Positions 24,706 to 36,612 are shown, counted from the first letter of the stretch. The stretch: 59,241 bases of DNA from Streptomyces sp. WZ.A104 (GCF_002382885.1 NZ_NWVL01000052.1:1-59241); one strand, 5' to 3'. Notes: a model not told the origin generated them from the sequence alone. Program-made: numbers and translations.

Positions 24706-25230
24706 TTCTCCACAGATGTGCCAGGAATCTTCCGTCCACAGCCTGGGGACCAGGAAGTTGTCCATATTGCGTCCACAGGGTGCGCTGCCGATACTCCATC
24801 AGGCCAGGTCACATGGTTGGGGATTTGTGGCCAACCGTGATCCACAGGCTGTGGACAGAATCTTCGTCCACAGAAGGCCCTCAAGGTTGTCCACCGGCGG
24901 CCCACAGGATGGCTGCTGTTGTCCCCAGCTTCGCCCGGCTTCTCCACACCTCTGTCCACTGTTCGGCAACGCAACACCCGCTCTCACCTCCCGGAGTGAA
25001 AGGCGTCACACCAAGGAGCTCGGTTGGGCTGTGGGGAACCTGGGTAAAGCTGGGGACAGGTCTGGGGAGAAGTGGCCCCCTCCTGTGCATCGGGTGTGCA
25101 GAACTTTCGCCCGTCCACAGAAAGCCCCGGTTGTCCACGGGTGCCACCCACAGGGCCGGTGGACAAAAAACCGTTGCTGACCTGCGCAAACGACGTTATC
25201 CACGGTATCCACAAGGCCTACTACTACTAC
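24706..25230. other. oriC: chromosomal replication origin oriC (DnaA-box array)
   Basis: The 904-base dnaA-dnaN gap has no gene and a dense set of TTGTCCACA-like 9-mers. Exact TTGTCCAC cores are at 24887-24895 (+), 25131-25139 (+) and 25158-25166 (-). One-mismatch copies include 24706-24714, 24758-24766 (TTGTCCATA), 24850-24858 (-), 24864-24872, 24919-24927, 24940-24948, 24952-24960 and 25196-25204 (TTATCCACG). Weaker copies lie at 24732, 24769, 24838, 25111 and 25205. The position and box type match the Streptomyces origin. Bases 25235-25430 up to dnaN show no further boxes. Confidence 0.96.
25205..25230 (+). other. candidate DnaA-trio unwinding element
   Basis: A DnaA box-like GTATCCACA (25205-25213), itself one base after TTATCCACG (25196-25204), is followed by five bases (AGGCC) and then TAC repeated four times (25219-25230). 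This is the order box, GC-rich spacer, trios described for the basal unwinding system of B. subtilis, where DnaA moves from boxes on to single-stranded trios. It lies at the dnaN side of the array. Confidence 0.65.
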
Positions 25231-25450
25231 CACCCAGAGTTAGCCAGGAATCCGCTTCGAAGTGGGGCCTGTGTACAACTCGACCGTCGACCGCCTCGAA
25301 GCTCTTGGCCCGACTTGACCCCGAGCAGCAACGACTGTCGGTGCCGTACGTCAGACTGGACCCCGGAGCCTCCCCAGCCCTCGGCAGGGAGCTCCGGTCC
25401 AGACGACGAAGGCCAGCAGGGCGAGCGAGCAACAGCAGGAGGCGGTTCCG

Positions 25451-26581
25451 GTGAAGATCCGGGTGGAGCGCGATGTACTCGCGGAGGCGGTGGCCTGGGT
25501 GGCCCGCAGCCTCCCGGCCCGTCCGCCGGCGCCCGTTCTCGCGGGCCTTCTGCTGAAGGCCGAGGACGGAGCACTCTCCTTCTCCAGCTTCGACTACGAG
25601 GTCTCCGCCAAGGTCTCCGTGGACGCCGAGATCGACGAGGACGGCACGGTGCTCGTCTCCGGCCGACTGCTCGCCGACATCTGCCGCGCCCTCCCCAACC
25701 GCCCGGTGGAGATCTCCACCGACGGTGTGCGGGCCACGGTGGTCTGCGGCTCCTCGCGCTTCACGCTCCACACACTGCCTGTGGAGGAGTACCCGGCGCT
25801 GCCCCAGATGCCGACCGCCACGGGCACGGTCCCCGGTGAGGTCTTCGCCTCGGCCGCCGCCCAGGTCGCCATCGCCGCGGGCCGCGACGACACGCTGCCG
25901 GTGCTGACCGGTGTGCGCATCGAGATCGAGGGCGACACCGTCACCCTCGCCTCGACCGACCGCTACCGCTTCGCGGTCCGTGAGTTCCTCTGGAAGCCGG
26001 AGAACCCGGACGCCTCGGCCGTGGCCCTGGTGCCCGCCAAGACGCTCCTGGACACCGCCAAGGCGCTCACCAGCGGCGACACGGTCACCCTGGCGCTCTC
26101 CGGCTCCGGTGCCGGCGAGGGCCTGATCGGCTTTGAGGGCGCAGGCCGCCGCACGACGACCCGGCTGCTTGAGGGCGACCTGCCGAAGTACCGCACGCTC
26201 TTCCCGACCGAGTTCAACTCCGTCGCTGTGATCGAGACGGCTCCCTTCGTCGAGGCCGTCAAGCGTGTGGCCCTGGTCGCCGAGCGCAACACTCCCGTAC
26301 GGCTCAGCTTCGAGCAGGGCGTCCTGATCCTGGAGGCCGGTTCCAGCGACGACGCACAGGCTGTGGAGAGGGTCGACGCGGTGCTGGAGGGTGACGACAT
26401 CTCGATCGCCTTCAACCCGACGTTCCTGCTGGACGGTCTGAGCGCGATCGACTCGCCGGTCGCCCAGCTCTCGTTCACCACGTCCACCAAGCCCGCCCTG
26501 CTCAGCGGCCGCCCGGCGGTCGACGCCGAGGCGGACGACGCGTACAAGTACCTGATCATGCCGGTGCGCCTCTCCGGCTGA
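25451..26581 (+). CDS. dnaN: DNA polymerase III beta subunit (sliding clamp)
   Basis: A 376-residue clamp that tethers polymerase to DNA. It starts MKIRVERDVLAEAVAWVARSL (in parts) with the usual PAPVLAGLLL motif, has three similar domains, and ends YKYLIMPVRLSG, the family C-terminus with the conserved MPVR. GTG 25451 follows AGGAGG. It is the first gene on the right side of oriC and heads a replication-repair series with gnd, recF, dciA and gyrB. Confidence 0.98.
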   Translation: MKIRVERDVLAEAVAWVARSLPARPPAPVLAGLLLKAEDGALSFSSFDYEVSAKVSVDAEIDEDGTVLVSGRLLADICRALPNRPVEISTDGVRATVVCGSSRFTLHTLPVEEYPALPQMPTATGTVPGEVFASAAAQVAIAAGRDDTLPVLTGVRIEIEGDTVTLASTDRYRFAVREFLWKPENPDASAVALVPAKTLLDTAKALTSGDTVTLALSGSGAGEGLIGFEGAGRRTTTRLLEGDLPKYRTLFPTEFNSVAVIETAPFVEAVKRVALVAERNTPVRLSFEQGVLILEAGSSDDAQAVERVDAVLEGDDISIAFNPTFLLDGLSAIDSPVAQLSFTTSTKPALLSGRPAVDAEADDAYKYLIMPVRLSG

Positions 26582-26712
26582 CGCCTCCACGGCGGTTTCG
26601 GTGGGCCCGTTCGGCGCGGAGCGGGCCCACCATGCTGTCCCCGGCCGGGCGTAGGCTCGGTCCTGGGCGGAGAACGCCCGACGCTATCGCCACGACGCTT
26701 AAGGAATCTCTG

Positions 26713-27597
26713 ATGGAGCTCGGTCTCGTCGGCCTCGGCAAGATGGGCGGCAACATGCGCGAGCGCATCCGCCGCGCAGGCCACACCGTCATCGGTTACG
26801 ACCGCAACCCGGATGTCGCCGATGTCCACAGTCTCGAAGAGCTTGTGGGCAAGCTGAAGGGCCCGCGGGTCGTGTGGGTGATGGTTCCGGCCGGTGCCGC
26901 GACCCAGTCCACGATCGACGAGCTGGCCGAGCTGCTCTCGCCCGGCGACGTCGTCGTCGACGGCGGGAACTCGCGTTGGACCGACGACGAGAAGCACGCG
27001 GTCGAGCTGGGCATCAAGGGCATCGGCTTCGTCGACTGCGGTGTCTCCGGCGGCGTCTGGGGCCTGGAGAACGGCTACGCCCTGATGTACGGCGGCGACG
27101 CCGAGAACGTCGCGAAGGTCCAGCCGGTCTTCGACGCGCTCAAGCCCGAGGGCGACTTCGGCTCGGTCCACGCGGGCAAGGTCGGCGCGGGCCACTTCGC
27201 GAAGATGGTCCACAACGGCATCGAGTACGCCATGATGCAGGCCTACGCCGAGGGCTGGGAGCTGCTGGAGAAGGTCGACTCCGTCACCGACGTGCGCGAG
27301 GTCTTCCGGTCCTGGCAGGAGGGCACGGTCATCCGTTCCTGGCTGCTCGACCTCGCGGTCAACGCGCTCGACGACGACGAGCACCTGGACAAGCTCCGGG
27401 GCTTCGCCGCCGACTCGGGAGAGGGGCGCTGGACCGTGGAGGCCGCGATCGACAACGCGGTGCCGCTGCCCGCGATCACGGCCTCGCTGTTCGCGCGGTT
27501 CGCCTCGCGCCAGGACGACTCGCCGCAGATGAAGATGATCGCCGCGCTGCGCAACCAGTTCGGCGGCCACGCGGTCGAGTCCAAGCCCGAGAACTGA
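26713..27597 (+). CDS. gnd: 6-phosphogluconate dehydrogenase (decarboxylating, short form)
   Basis: A 294-residue enzyme of the short, GntZ/YqeC-like class, which oxidises 6-phosphogluconate to ribulose 5-phosphate. The dinucleotide motif GLVGLGKMGGNMRERI is at about 4-19, VDGGNSRWTDDE binds substrate, and GAGHFAKMVHNGIEY carries the catalytic lysine. ATG 26713 has AAGGAA upstream. Insertion of this metabolic gene between dnaN and recF is standard in Streptomyces. Confidence 0.94.
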   Translation: MELGLVGLGKMGGNMRERIRRAGHTVIGYDRNPDVADVHSLEELVGKLKGPRVVWVMVPAGAATQSTIDELAELLSPGDVVVDGGNSRWTDDEKHAVELGIKGIGFVDCGVSGGVWGLENGYALMYGGDAENVAKVQPVFDALKPEGDFGSVHAGKVGAGHFAKMVHNGIEYAMMQAYAEGWELLEKVDSVTDVREVFRSWQEGTVIRSWLLDLAVNALDDDEHLDKLRGFAADSGEGRWTVEAAIDNAVPLPAITASLFARFASRQDDSPQMKMIAALRNQFGGHAVESKPEN

Positions 27598-27661
27598 TCG
27601 GAACGCCGGCCGCGCGTCGGCGTCGTACCACTGGGAAGCACGTCGGGAGAGGTCGGCCACC

Positions 27662-28792
27662 ATGCACGTCACGCACCTCTCGCTGGCCGACTTCCGCTCG
27701 TACGCCCGGGTCGAGGTCCCTCTCGACCCGGGCGTCACCGCGTTCGTGGGCGCCAACGGGCAGGGCAAGACCAATCTCGTCGAGGCCGTCGGCTATCTGG
27801 CGACCCTCGGCAGCCACCGGGTCTCCTCGGACGCCCCGCTGGTACGCATGGGCGCCGAGCGGGCTGTGATCCGAGCGGCGGTGACCCAGGGCGAGCGCTC
27901 GCAGCTGATCGAGCTGGAGCTGAACCCGGGCCGCGCCAACCGGGCCCGTATCAACAGGTCCTCGCAGGTCAGACCGCGTGACGTGCTCGGGATCGTCCGC
28001 ACGGTGCTGTTCGCGCCGGAGGATCTGGCCCTGGTCAAGGGCGACCCCGGGGAGCGGCGGCGGTTCCTGGACGAGCTGATCACCGCGCGCTCGCCCCGGA
28101 TGGCCGGGGTCCGCTCCGACTACGAGCGGGTCCTCAAGCAGCGCAACACGCTGCTGAAGTCCGCCGCGATGGCCCGTCGGCACGGCGGCCGGTCCATGGA
28201 CCTGTCCACGCTCGACGTCTGGGACCAGCACCTGGGCCGGGTCGGCGCCGAGCTGCTGGCGCAGCGCCTGGACCTGATCGCCACGCTCCAGCCCCTGGCC
28301 GACAAGGCCTACGGTGACGTCGCGCCGGGCGGTGGCCCCGTAGCGCTGGAGTACCGCAGTTCGGTGGGCGAGGACGTCGGGCCCGAGTGCGGCCGCGACG
28401 AGCTGTACGAGCAGCTGATCGCCGCGCTCGCCGGGGTGCGGAAGCAGGAGATCGAGCGCGGGGTGACGCTGGTCGGCCCGCACCGCGACGACCTGGTGCT
28501 CGGCCTGCGCTCCATGCCCGCGAAGGGCTATGCGAGCCATGGTGAGTCCTGGAGCTACGCGCTGGCGCTGCGCCTTGCCTCGTACGAGCTGCTGCGCGCC
28601 GAGGGCAATGAGCCGGTGCTGGTGCTGGACGACGTGTTCGCCGAGCTGGATGCCCGCCGCCGGGAGCGGCTGGCGGAGCTGGTGGCTCCGGGTGAGCAGG
28701 TGCTGGTGACGGCGGCGGTGGCCGAGGACGTGCCGGGTGTGCTGGCCGGGGCGCGGTACGCGGTGTCCGCGGGTGAGGTGGAGCGGGTATGA
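27662..28792 (+). CDS. recF: DNA replication/repair protein RecF
   Basis: A 376-residue SMC-like ATPase that helps load RecA at single-strand gaps. Walker A GANGQGKTNLVEAVGYL is at about 31-47, the start HLSLADFRSYARVEV is diagnostic, and Walker B LVLDDVFAELDARRRERL lies near 320. ATG 27662 follows GGGAGAGG. Its stop overlaps the dciA start (ATGA), indicating translational coupling. Confidence 0.97.
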   Translation: MHVTHLSLADFRSYARVEVPLDPGVTAFVGANGQGKTNLVEAVGYLATLGSHRVSSDAPLVRMGAERAVIRAAVTQGERSQLIELELNPGRANRARINRSSQVRPRDVLGIVRTVLFAPEDLALVKGDPGERRRFLDELITARSPRMAGVRSDYERVLKQRNTLLKSAAMARRHGGRSMDLSTLDVWDQHLGRVGAELLAQRLDLIATLQPLADKAYGDVAPGGGPVALEYRSSVGEDVGPECGRDELYEQLIAALAGVRKQEIERGVTLVGPHRDDLVLGLRSMPAKGYASHGESWSYALALRLASYELLRAEGNEPVLVLDDVFAELDARRRERLAELVAPGEQVLVTAAVAEDVPGVLAGARYAVSAGEVERV

Positions 28793-29415
28793 CGGGTGCT
28801 CGAAGCTGGGCGGAGCCCCCGGGCCCCGGCGGCGGCCGGGCCCGTACGGACGGGGCCGCCGGAGGTACGGGCCCGGACGCGGCGGCCTCCGGGGGGCCGA
28901 AGCCGCCGGAGGTGGCCGGGGTCGATCTGGCCCGGGTCGCGTTGCGTGCGGCGAAGGAGCAGGCGAAGGCGCGGGGTGCGGCGGCGCAGCAGAAGAAGCA
29001 GGCCCGGCGGGGCGGCGGGCTGCGGTCGGGGGCCCGGTCGGACGGGCGGGATCCGCAGCCGCTGGGGTCCGCGATCAACCGGCTGATCACCGAGCGGGGC
29101 TGGGAGACGCCCGCGGCGGTGGGCGGGGTGATGGGGCGGTGGCCGCAGATCGTCGGTGACGATCTGGCGAAGCACTGCGTTCCCTTGCGGTACGACGAGG
29201 CGCCGGAGGCCCGGGTGCTGACCGTGAGCTGTGACTCGACGGCGTGGGCGACGCAGTTGCGGCTGCTGGCTCCGCAGCTGGTGGCCCGGCTGAACGCGGA
29301 TCTGGGGCAGGGCACCGTACGGATGATCAAGGTGGTGGGGCCCGGGGGGCCGGAGCGCCGGTTCGGGCCGCTGCGGGCGCCAGGCAGCAAGGGGCCCGGC
29401 GATACCTACGGGTGA
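28789..29415 (+). CDS. DciA-like (DUF721) helicase-loading protein
   Basis: A 208-residue protein. The first 80 residues are Gly/Ala/Arg-rich and disordered. The C-terminal half holds the DUF721 domain: LGSAINRLITERGWE, MGRWPQIVGDDLAKHC, LTVSCDSTAWATQLRLL and VVGPGGPE. DciA proteins recruit the replicative helicase in bacteria without DnaC or DnaI, which fits its place between recF and gyrB beside oriC. ATG 28789 overlaps the recF stop by four bases. Confidence 0.9.
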   Translation: MTGARSWAEPPGPGGGRARTDGAAGGTGPDAAASGGPKPPEVAGVDLARVALRAAKEQAKARGAAAQQKKQARRGGGLRSGARSDGRDPQPLGSAINRLITERGWETPAAVGGVMGRWPQIVGDDLAKHCVPLRYDEAPEARVLTVSCDSTAWATQLRLLAPQLVARLNADLGQGTVRMIKVVGPGGPERRFGPLRAPGSKGPGDTYG

Positions 29416-29838
29416 TCCGGTCCCCGTGCTCCGGGTCGGGTCATCATTCGGCGGCTCGGCAAGCCTGAGCTGCACTTTTGGCGTAAAATTGTCGTGTACC
29501 GGGCGAGCTGGGGGCTGAGATCGCCATGGTTCGTACGGGGGGAAATCGGACAGGGCGGCCCGAGCGTCCCTCACCGTAGCGAGAGGTTGACAGGCCGAAG
29601 CGCTCCAAGCCCGTCAGAGCCTCTTGGAGCCCCTTCCCGGATATGGGGAGTCGTCAGCCGCTCATTCAGGGCGGCACATGCGGACTCAGGTACCGGCAAA
29701 CCCCCATTCATGTCAGCGCTACCGGTAGACTGGTGGGTAATCCCGCCGCTGAGGCGGGAGTCGTCGATACAAGCCGAACGACGCAGCCGCTCCCGCCTGT
29801 CCGGAGAACGGCCTGTGCTGTGCCAGAAAGGGCGCTTC
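29416..29838 (+). promoter_or_regulatory. gyrB promoter and leader region
   Basis: This 423-base gap is somewhat less GC-rich than the surroundings. It contains an AT-rich TAAAAT (29484-29489), a TAGACT -10-like element (29726-29731), and a small hairpin (TCCCGCC 29741-29747 with GGCGGGA 29753-29759). No convincing -35 was found for either. The open frame can be extended to 29494 but has no GyrB likeness before 29839. Supercoiling-dependent control of gyrB is known in general but not shown here. Confidence 0.5.
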
Positions 29839-31887
29839 GTGGCCGATTCCGGCAACCCCAACGAGAACATTCCGTCGACAGCCGGTGAGTCGGCCGAGGC
29901 GATTGCCGTCGCGTACGACGCCAGCGCGATCACCGTGCTGGAAGGGCTGGACGCGGTCCGCAAGCGACCTGGTATGTACATCGGCTCGACCGGTGAGCGC
30001 GGCCTGCACCACCTGGTGCAGGAGGTCGTCGACAACTCGGTCGACGAGGCGATGGCGGGCCACGCGGACACCATCGACGTCACGATCCTCCCCGACGGCG
30101 GGGTGCGCGTGATCGACAACGGCCGCGGTATCCCGGTCGACATCGTGCCGTCCGAAGGGAAGCCGGCCGTCGAGGTCGTGCTGACCGTGCTGCACGCGGG
30201 CGGCAAGTTCGGCGGCGGCGGCTACGCCGTCTCCGGCGGTCTGCACGGCGTCGGCGTCTCCGTCGTCAACGCCCTGTCCACCCGGGTCTCCGTCGAGGTC
30301 AAGCGTGACGGCTACCGCTGGACGCAGGACTACAAGCTCGGCGTTCCGACCGCCCCGCTGGCCAAGCACGAGGCCACCGACGAGTCCGGTACGACGGTCA
30401 CCTTCTGGGCCGACGGGGACATCTTCGAGACCACCGAGTACAGCTTCGAGACCCTCTCGCGCCGCTTCCAGGAGATGGCGTTCCTCAACAAGGGCCTCAC
30501 CCTCAAGCTGACCGACGAGCGGGAGTCGGCGAAGGCGACGGCGGGCGCGGACAGCGCGGAGGCCGTCGAGGTTCCCGAGGAGGAGACGACCCGTTCGGTC
30601 ACGTACCACTACGAGAACGGCATCGTCGACTTCGTCAAGTACCTCAACTCCCGCAAGGGCGACGTCATCCACCAGTCGGTGATCGACATCGAGGCCGAGG
30701 ACAAGGACCGTCTCCTCTCGGCCGAGATCGCCATGCAGTGGAACACGCAGTACACCGAGGGGGTCTACTCCTTCGCCAACGCGATCCACACGCATGAGGG
30801 CGGTACGCACGAGGAGGGCTTCCGTGCGGCGCTGACCTCCCTGGTCAACCGGTACGCGCGCGAGAAGAAGCTGCTGCGCGAGAAGGACGACAACCTCACC
30901 GGCGAGGACGTGCGCGAGGGTCTCACCGCGATCATCTCGGTGAAGCTGGGCGAGCCGCAGTTCGAGGGCCAGACGAAGACCAAGCTGGGCAACACGGAGG
31001 CCAAGACCTTCGTGCAGAAGGTCGTCCACGAGCAGCTGACGGACTGGTTCGACCGGAACCCGAACGAGGCCGCCGACATCATCCGCAAGGGCATCGCCGC
31101 CTCGACCGCCCGGGTGGCGGCCCGCAAGGCCCGCGACCTGACGCGGCGCAAGGGGCTCCTGGAGAGCGCCTCGCTGCCCGGCAAGCTGAGCGACTGCCAG
31201 TCGAACGACCCCACCAAGTGCGAGATCTTCATCGTCGAGGGTGACTCCGCCGGCGGCTCGGCGAAGTCCGGCCGCAACCCGATGTACCAGGCGATCCTGC
31301 CCATCCGAGGCAAGATCCTGAACGTCGAGAAGGCCCGGATCGACAAGATCCTCCAGAACACCGAGGTCCAGGCGCTGATCTCGGCGTTCGGCACCGGGGT
31401 CCACGAGGACTTCGACATCGAGAAGCTCCGCTATCACAAGATCATTCTGATGGCGGACGCCGACGTCGACGGCCAGCACATCAACACCCTGCTGCTGACC
31501 TTCCTCTTCCGCTTCATGCGGCCGCTGGTGGAGGCCGGGCACGTCTACCTCTCGCGTCCGCCGCTCTACAAGATCAAGTGGGGCCGGGACGACTTCGAGT
31601 ACGCGTACTCGGACCGCGAGCGCGACGCCCTGGTCGAGCTCGGCAAGCAGAACGGCAAGCGGATCAAGGAAGACTCGATCCAGCGCTTCAAGGGCCTCGG
31701 TGAGATGAACGCCGAAGAGCTGCGCGTCACGACCATGGACGTCGACCACCGGGTCCTCGGCCAGGTCACGCTGGACGACGCGGCGCAGGCCGACGACCTG
31801 TTCTCGGTGCTCATGGGTGAGGACGTCGAGGCGCGGCGCTCGTTCATCCAGCGCAATGCCAAGGACGTCCGCTTCCTCGACATCTGA
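29839..31887 (+). CDS. gyrB: DNA gyrase subunit B
   Basis: The 682-residue ATPase subunit of gyrase. GHKL motifs: VDNSVDEAMAGH, IDNGRGIPVD and GGKFGGGGYAVSGGLHGVG; Toprim motifs: EGDSAGGSAKSGRN and MADADVDGQHI; C-terminal QRFKGLGEMNAEEL. GTG 29839 begins ADSGNPNEN after the start, as in S. coelicolor GyrB, with AGAAAGGG upstream. gyrA follows after 47 bases, so they form one operon. Confidence 0.97.
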   Translation: MADSGNPNENIPSTAGESAEAIAVAYDASAITVLEGLDAVRKRPGMYIGSTGERGLHHLVQEVVDNSVDEAMAGHADTIDVTILPDGGVRVIDNGRGIPVDIVPSEGKPAVEVVLTVLHAGGKFGGGGYAVSGGLHGVGVSVVNALSTRVSVEVKRDGYRWTQDYKLGVPTAPLAKHEATDESGTTVTFWADGDIFETTEYSFETLSRRFQEMAFLNKGLTLKLTDERESAKATAGADSAEAVEVPEEETTRSVTYHYENGIVDFVKYLNSRKGDVIHQSVIDIEAEDKDRLLSAEIAMQWNTQYTEGVYSFANAIHTHEGGTHEEGFRAALTSLVNRYAREKKLLREKDDNLTGEDVREGLTAIISVKLGEPQFEGQTKTKLGNTEAKTFVQKVVHEQLTDWFDRNPNEAADIIRKGIAASTARVAARKARDLTRRKGLLESASLPGKLSDCQSNDPTKCEIFIVEGDSAGGSAKSGRNPMYQAILPIRGKILNVEKARIDKILQNTEVQALISAFGTGVHEDFDIEKLRYHKIILMADADVDGQHINTLLLTFLFRFMRPLVEAGHVYLSRPPLYKIKWGRDDFEYAYSDRERDALVELGKQNGKRIKEDSIQRFKGLGEMNAEELRVTTMDVDHRVLGQVTLDDAAQADDLFSVLMGEDVEARRSFIQRNAKDVRFLDI

Positions 31888-31934
31888 GTCGGCCGTACCA
31901 GCGACGCCGCAGCTCGAAAGGACTTTGACCAGCA

Positions 31935-34568
<2,634 letters not shown>

Positions 34569-34571
34569 AGC

Positions 34572-35240
34572 GTGAGTGGAGCCACGGGCGCCGGTTCGGC
34601 CGCTTCCGGAGCTGGAGCGAACGGTGCCCGTGGCCCTGCCACGGACTCCCAAGGGGGCACTGTGACGGACACACGAGGGCCTCAGCCCCAGTACGAGGGT
34701 TACGCGACCGGGCCGCTGCCCGGCGAGCGTGAGCCCGCGCCGGGGCCGTCGGGGCCGTACCACCCGCCGCAGGCGTACCAGTCGCCCGACGGTGGCACCC
34801 AGGGCGGCGGCACGCTGGGCGGCGCGCAGGCGACGCGCAAGCCGCGCACGGGCGCGCGGACCACTCCGCGTACCCGCAAGGCCCGTCTGCGGGTGGCCAA
34901 GGCCGACCCGTGGTCGGTGATGAAGGTCAGCTTCCTGCTGTCGATCGCGCTGGGCATCTGCACGGTGGTGGCGGCGGCGATCCTGTGGATGGTCATGGAC
35001 GCGATGGGCGTCTTCTCCACCGTGGGCGGCACGATCAGCGAGGCCACCGGCTCGAACGAGAGCAACGGCTTCGACCTCCAGTCGTTCCTGTCGCTGCCGC
35101 GGGTGCTCATCTTCACCTCGGTCATCGCCGTGATCGACGTGGTGCTGGCCACCGCGCTGGCGACGCTGGGCGCCTTCATCTACAACCTGTCGGCGGGCTT
35201 CGTGGGCGGCGTCGAGCTCACGCTGGCCGAGGACGAGTAG
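34572..35240 (+). CDS. DUF3566 family membrane protein
   Basis: A 222-residue protein. About 115 disordered Pro/Gly-rich residues precede a basic stretch (RTRKARLRVAKADPWSVMK) and two transmembrane helices (VSFLLSIALGICTVVAAAILW and VLIFTSVIAVIDVVLATALATL, in parts) that form the DUF3566 domain. It is the conserved gene after gyrA in actinobacteria. The function is not established. GTG 34572 uses GAGGAG within the end of gyrA, so it is probably translated from the gyrase transcript. Confidence 0.9.
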   Translation: MSGATGAGSAASGAGANGARGPATDSQGGTVTDTRGPQPQYEGYATGPLPGEREPAPGPSGPYHPPQAYQSPDGGTQGGGTLGGAQATRKPRTGARTTPRTRKARLRVAKADPWSVMKVSFLLSIALGICTVVAAAILWMVMDAMGVFSTVGGTISEATGSNESNGFDLQSFLSLPRVLIFTSVIAVIDVVLATALATLGAFIYNLSAGFVGGVELTLAEDE

Positions 35241-35311
35241 CGCGCCGGGTATCGATTTTGGGACTGGCCCCGACGTGCGCTAATCTTCAGAAGTCAGCGC
35301 AACAGCGCGGC

Positions 35312-35385
35312 GGGGCTATAGCTCAGTTGGTTAGAGCGCATCCCTGATAAGGATGAGGCCACAGGTTCAAATCCTGTTAGCCCCA
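35312..35385 (+). tRNA. tRNA-Ile (anticodon GAT)
   Basis: A 74-base cloverleaf: acceptor GGGGCTA pairs with TAGCCCC, the D arm contains AGCTCAGTTGG, the anticodon loop is CTGATAA, and the T arm is built on GGTTCAAATCC. The 3' CCA is not encoded. It follows gyrA/DUF3566 as in other Streptomyces. Confidence 0.98.
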
Positions 35386-35405
35386 CAGTGGCATAACGCC
35401 AGGTC

Positions 35406-35442
35406 AGAAGGCCGGTAGATCCCCAGGATCTACCGGCCTTCT
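35406..35442. terminator. terminator after tRNA-Ile
   Basis: Perfect 16-base arms (35406-35421 and 35427-35442) around a 5-base loop, 20 bases after the tRNA. Confidence 0.93.
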
Positions 35443-35541
35443 ACATTTGATGATCTTGAGAGTCCGCTACTGGTCCGTAACTTCCTGTTGGGCAGGTCTG
35501 TATCCGTCTGGCCGGTTCGCGGCTACTCTGCGGCCAGAAGA

Positions 35542-35827
35542 CAGCAGGCCCCCGCTGGGTTCCGCGGCGGGGGCCTGCTGCTGTCCGGCCGGGGCCTCCC
35601 GATCCTGGCCGAACGTCCTGCGGCGGCGTCAGCCGCTCAGGCAGTTCCATACAGGGAATCCCGGCGCCCCCGATGGATCGGGGGGTGTCGTACGTAGAGT
35701 GCCTGGTGGGGAGCGCCCAATCATTGACTCCGTCTGACGCCCAACCCCAGACAGACCCGGCCCGGATGCTCGGGAGCATCCGGGCCGGAGAACGCGCCCC
35801 CTGCCGGTGGTTTCGGCAGGGGGCGCG
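35542..35827. repeat. cluster of three strong hairpins in a gene-free stretch
   Basis: Between tRNA-Ile and the next likely gene, 35443-35896 has no convincing coding region. It contains three perfect hairpins: 35542-35580 (14-base arms), 35757-35788 (15-base arms, 2-base loop) and 35793-35827 (14-base arms). The last two nearly touch. They may be stacked terminators, or flank an unannotated small RNA in 35581-35756. Confidence 0.8.
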
Positions 35828-35896
35828 TCGTGTCCGGGCACGTCGCGGGGCTGGTTTCACCCTGCCGTATGCCAACTGGAAGGTGGTTCTGGGCGG

Positions 35897-36034
35897 CTAC
35901 GCCTCGGGCTCGGCGGGGATCACGAACCCCCGCACCGGTCGGGGCTCCTGCGGGTCACGCGAGTCCGGCTCTTGCCCGGCCCTCCAAGCGGCCACCATGT
36001 CCGCGTGCCGCGGGTCGATCCACTCCTGCGCCAT
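35897..36034 (-). CDS. small hypothetical protein (45 aa)
   Basis: ATG 36034 follows a strong GGAGGTG at six bases. The frame encodes 45 residues beginning MAQEWIDPRHADMVAAWRA and ending FVIPAEPEA, soluble and acidic, with third positions almost all G or C. It lies 28 bases downstream of the glycine-rich-domain gene and on the same strand, so the two are probably co-transcribed. No family was recognised. Confidence 0.6.
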   Translation of the reverse strand: MAQEWIDPRHADMVAAWRAGQEPDSRDPQEPRPVRGFVIPAEPEA

Positions 36035-36062
36035 GAGGCACCTCCTGCCCAGCAGGCTAGCG

Positions 36063-36536
36063 TCAGCCCTTGGGCTTTGGGACGATCACGATCGTGCAGT
36101 CCGGGGCGTGCTGGCACTGCGCCGCGACGGACACCAGGGTTCCGTCGGACGGAGGTCCCCACAGCTCCGGGTCCGCTTCGTAGCCGAGTGACGTGATCGT
36201 CTCGCGGGTCCGGTCAATGATCGGCGGGTCGTAGTTCGTCGGGTCGTATCCGGGGAAGTGGTGCACGAAGCTGCCCAGCCTGCCGCACAGCTCGGCGTAC
36301 ATGGCGGTGTGCAGGACCAGGGCATGCCACCCCTCGTCGACGATCCGGGATGGGGCCAGGCCCGTGGTGGGGTTCGTGGCACAGGCGGCCACGAACTTCA
36401 GGGCCTCCTCGACGATCCGGCTGGCCATCTCCTCGGACATGTCCGGGTTGGCGTCCATGACGGTGCTGCGGCAGCTGGTGAACTGGCTACCGAGGATGAG
36501 CCGTCGGGCGATGACGGGTAACTGGCCTACGCTCAT
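36063..36536 (-). CDS. glycine-rich-domain-like hypothetical protein
   Basis: A 157-residue soluble protein. Its core VDEGWHALVLHTAMYAELCGRL (in parts: DEGWHALVLHT, YAELCGR) followed by FVHHFP matches a Streptomyces family with the pattern DxGWHxxxLxTxxYxxFC...HHxP, annotated as glycine-rich domain-containing. The conserved His and Cys residues could bind a metal, but no activity is known. ATG 36536 has an excellent GAAGGAGAT upstream. Related genes often lie beside XRE/DUF5753 regulators, as here. Confidence 0.75.
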   Translation of the reverse strand: MSVGQLPVIARRLILGSQFTSCRSTVMDANPDMSEEMASRIVEEALKFVAACATNPTTGLAPSRIVDEGWHALVLHTAMYAELCGRLGSFVHHFPGYDPTNYDPPIIDRTRETITSLGYEADPELWGPPSDGTLVSVAAQCQHAPDCTIVIVPKPKG

Positions 36537-36612
36537 GCTGATCTCCTTCTGTTGGTTGGGGGTCGCCCGCCCGGCCGCGGTCCTTCCAGGGAATGCGTGG
36601 CCGGTCGGGAGC

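Noticed and set aside
35441..35875. 144-codon minus-strand frame after tRNA-Ile
   Set aside because: It spans three perfect hairpins and has no ribosome binding site or coding-like pattern.
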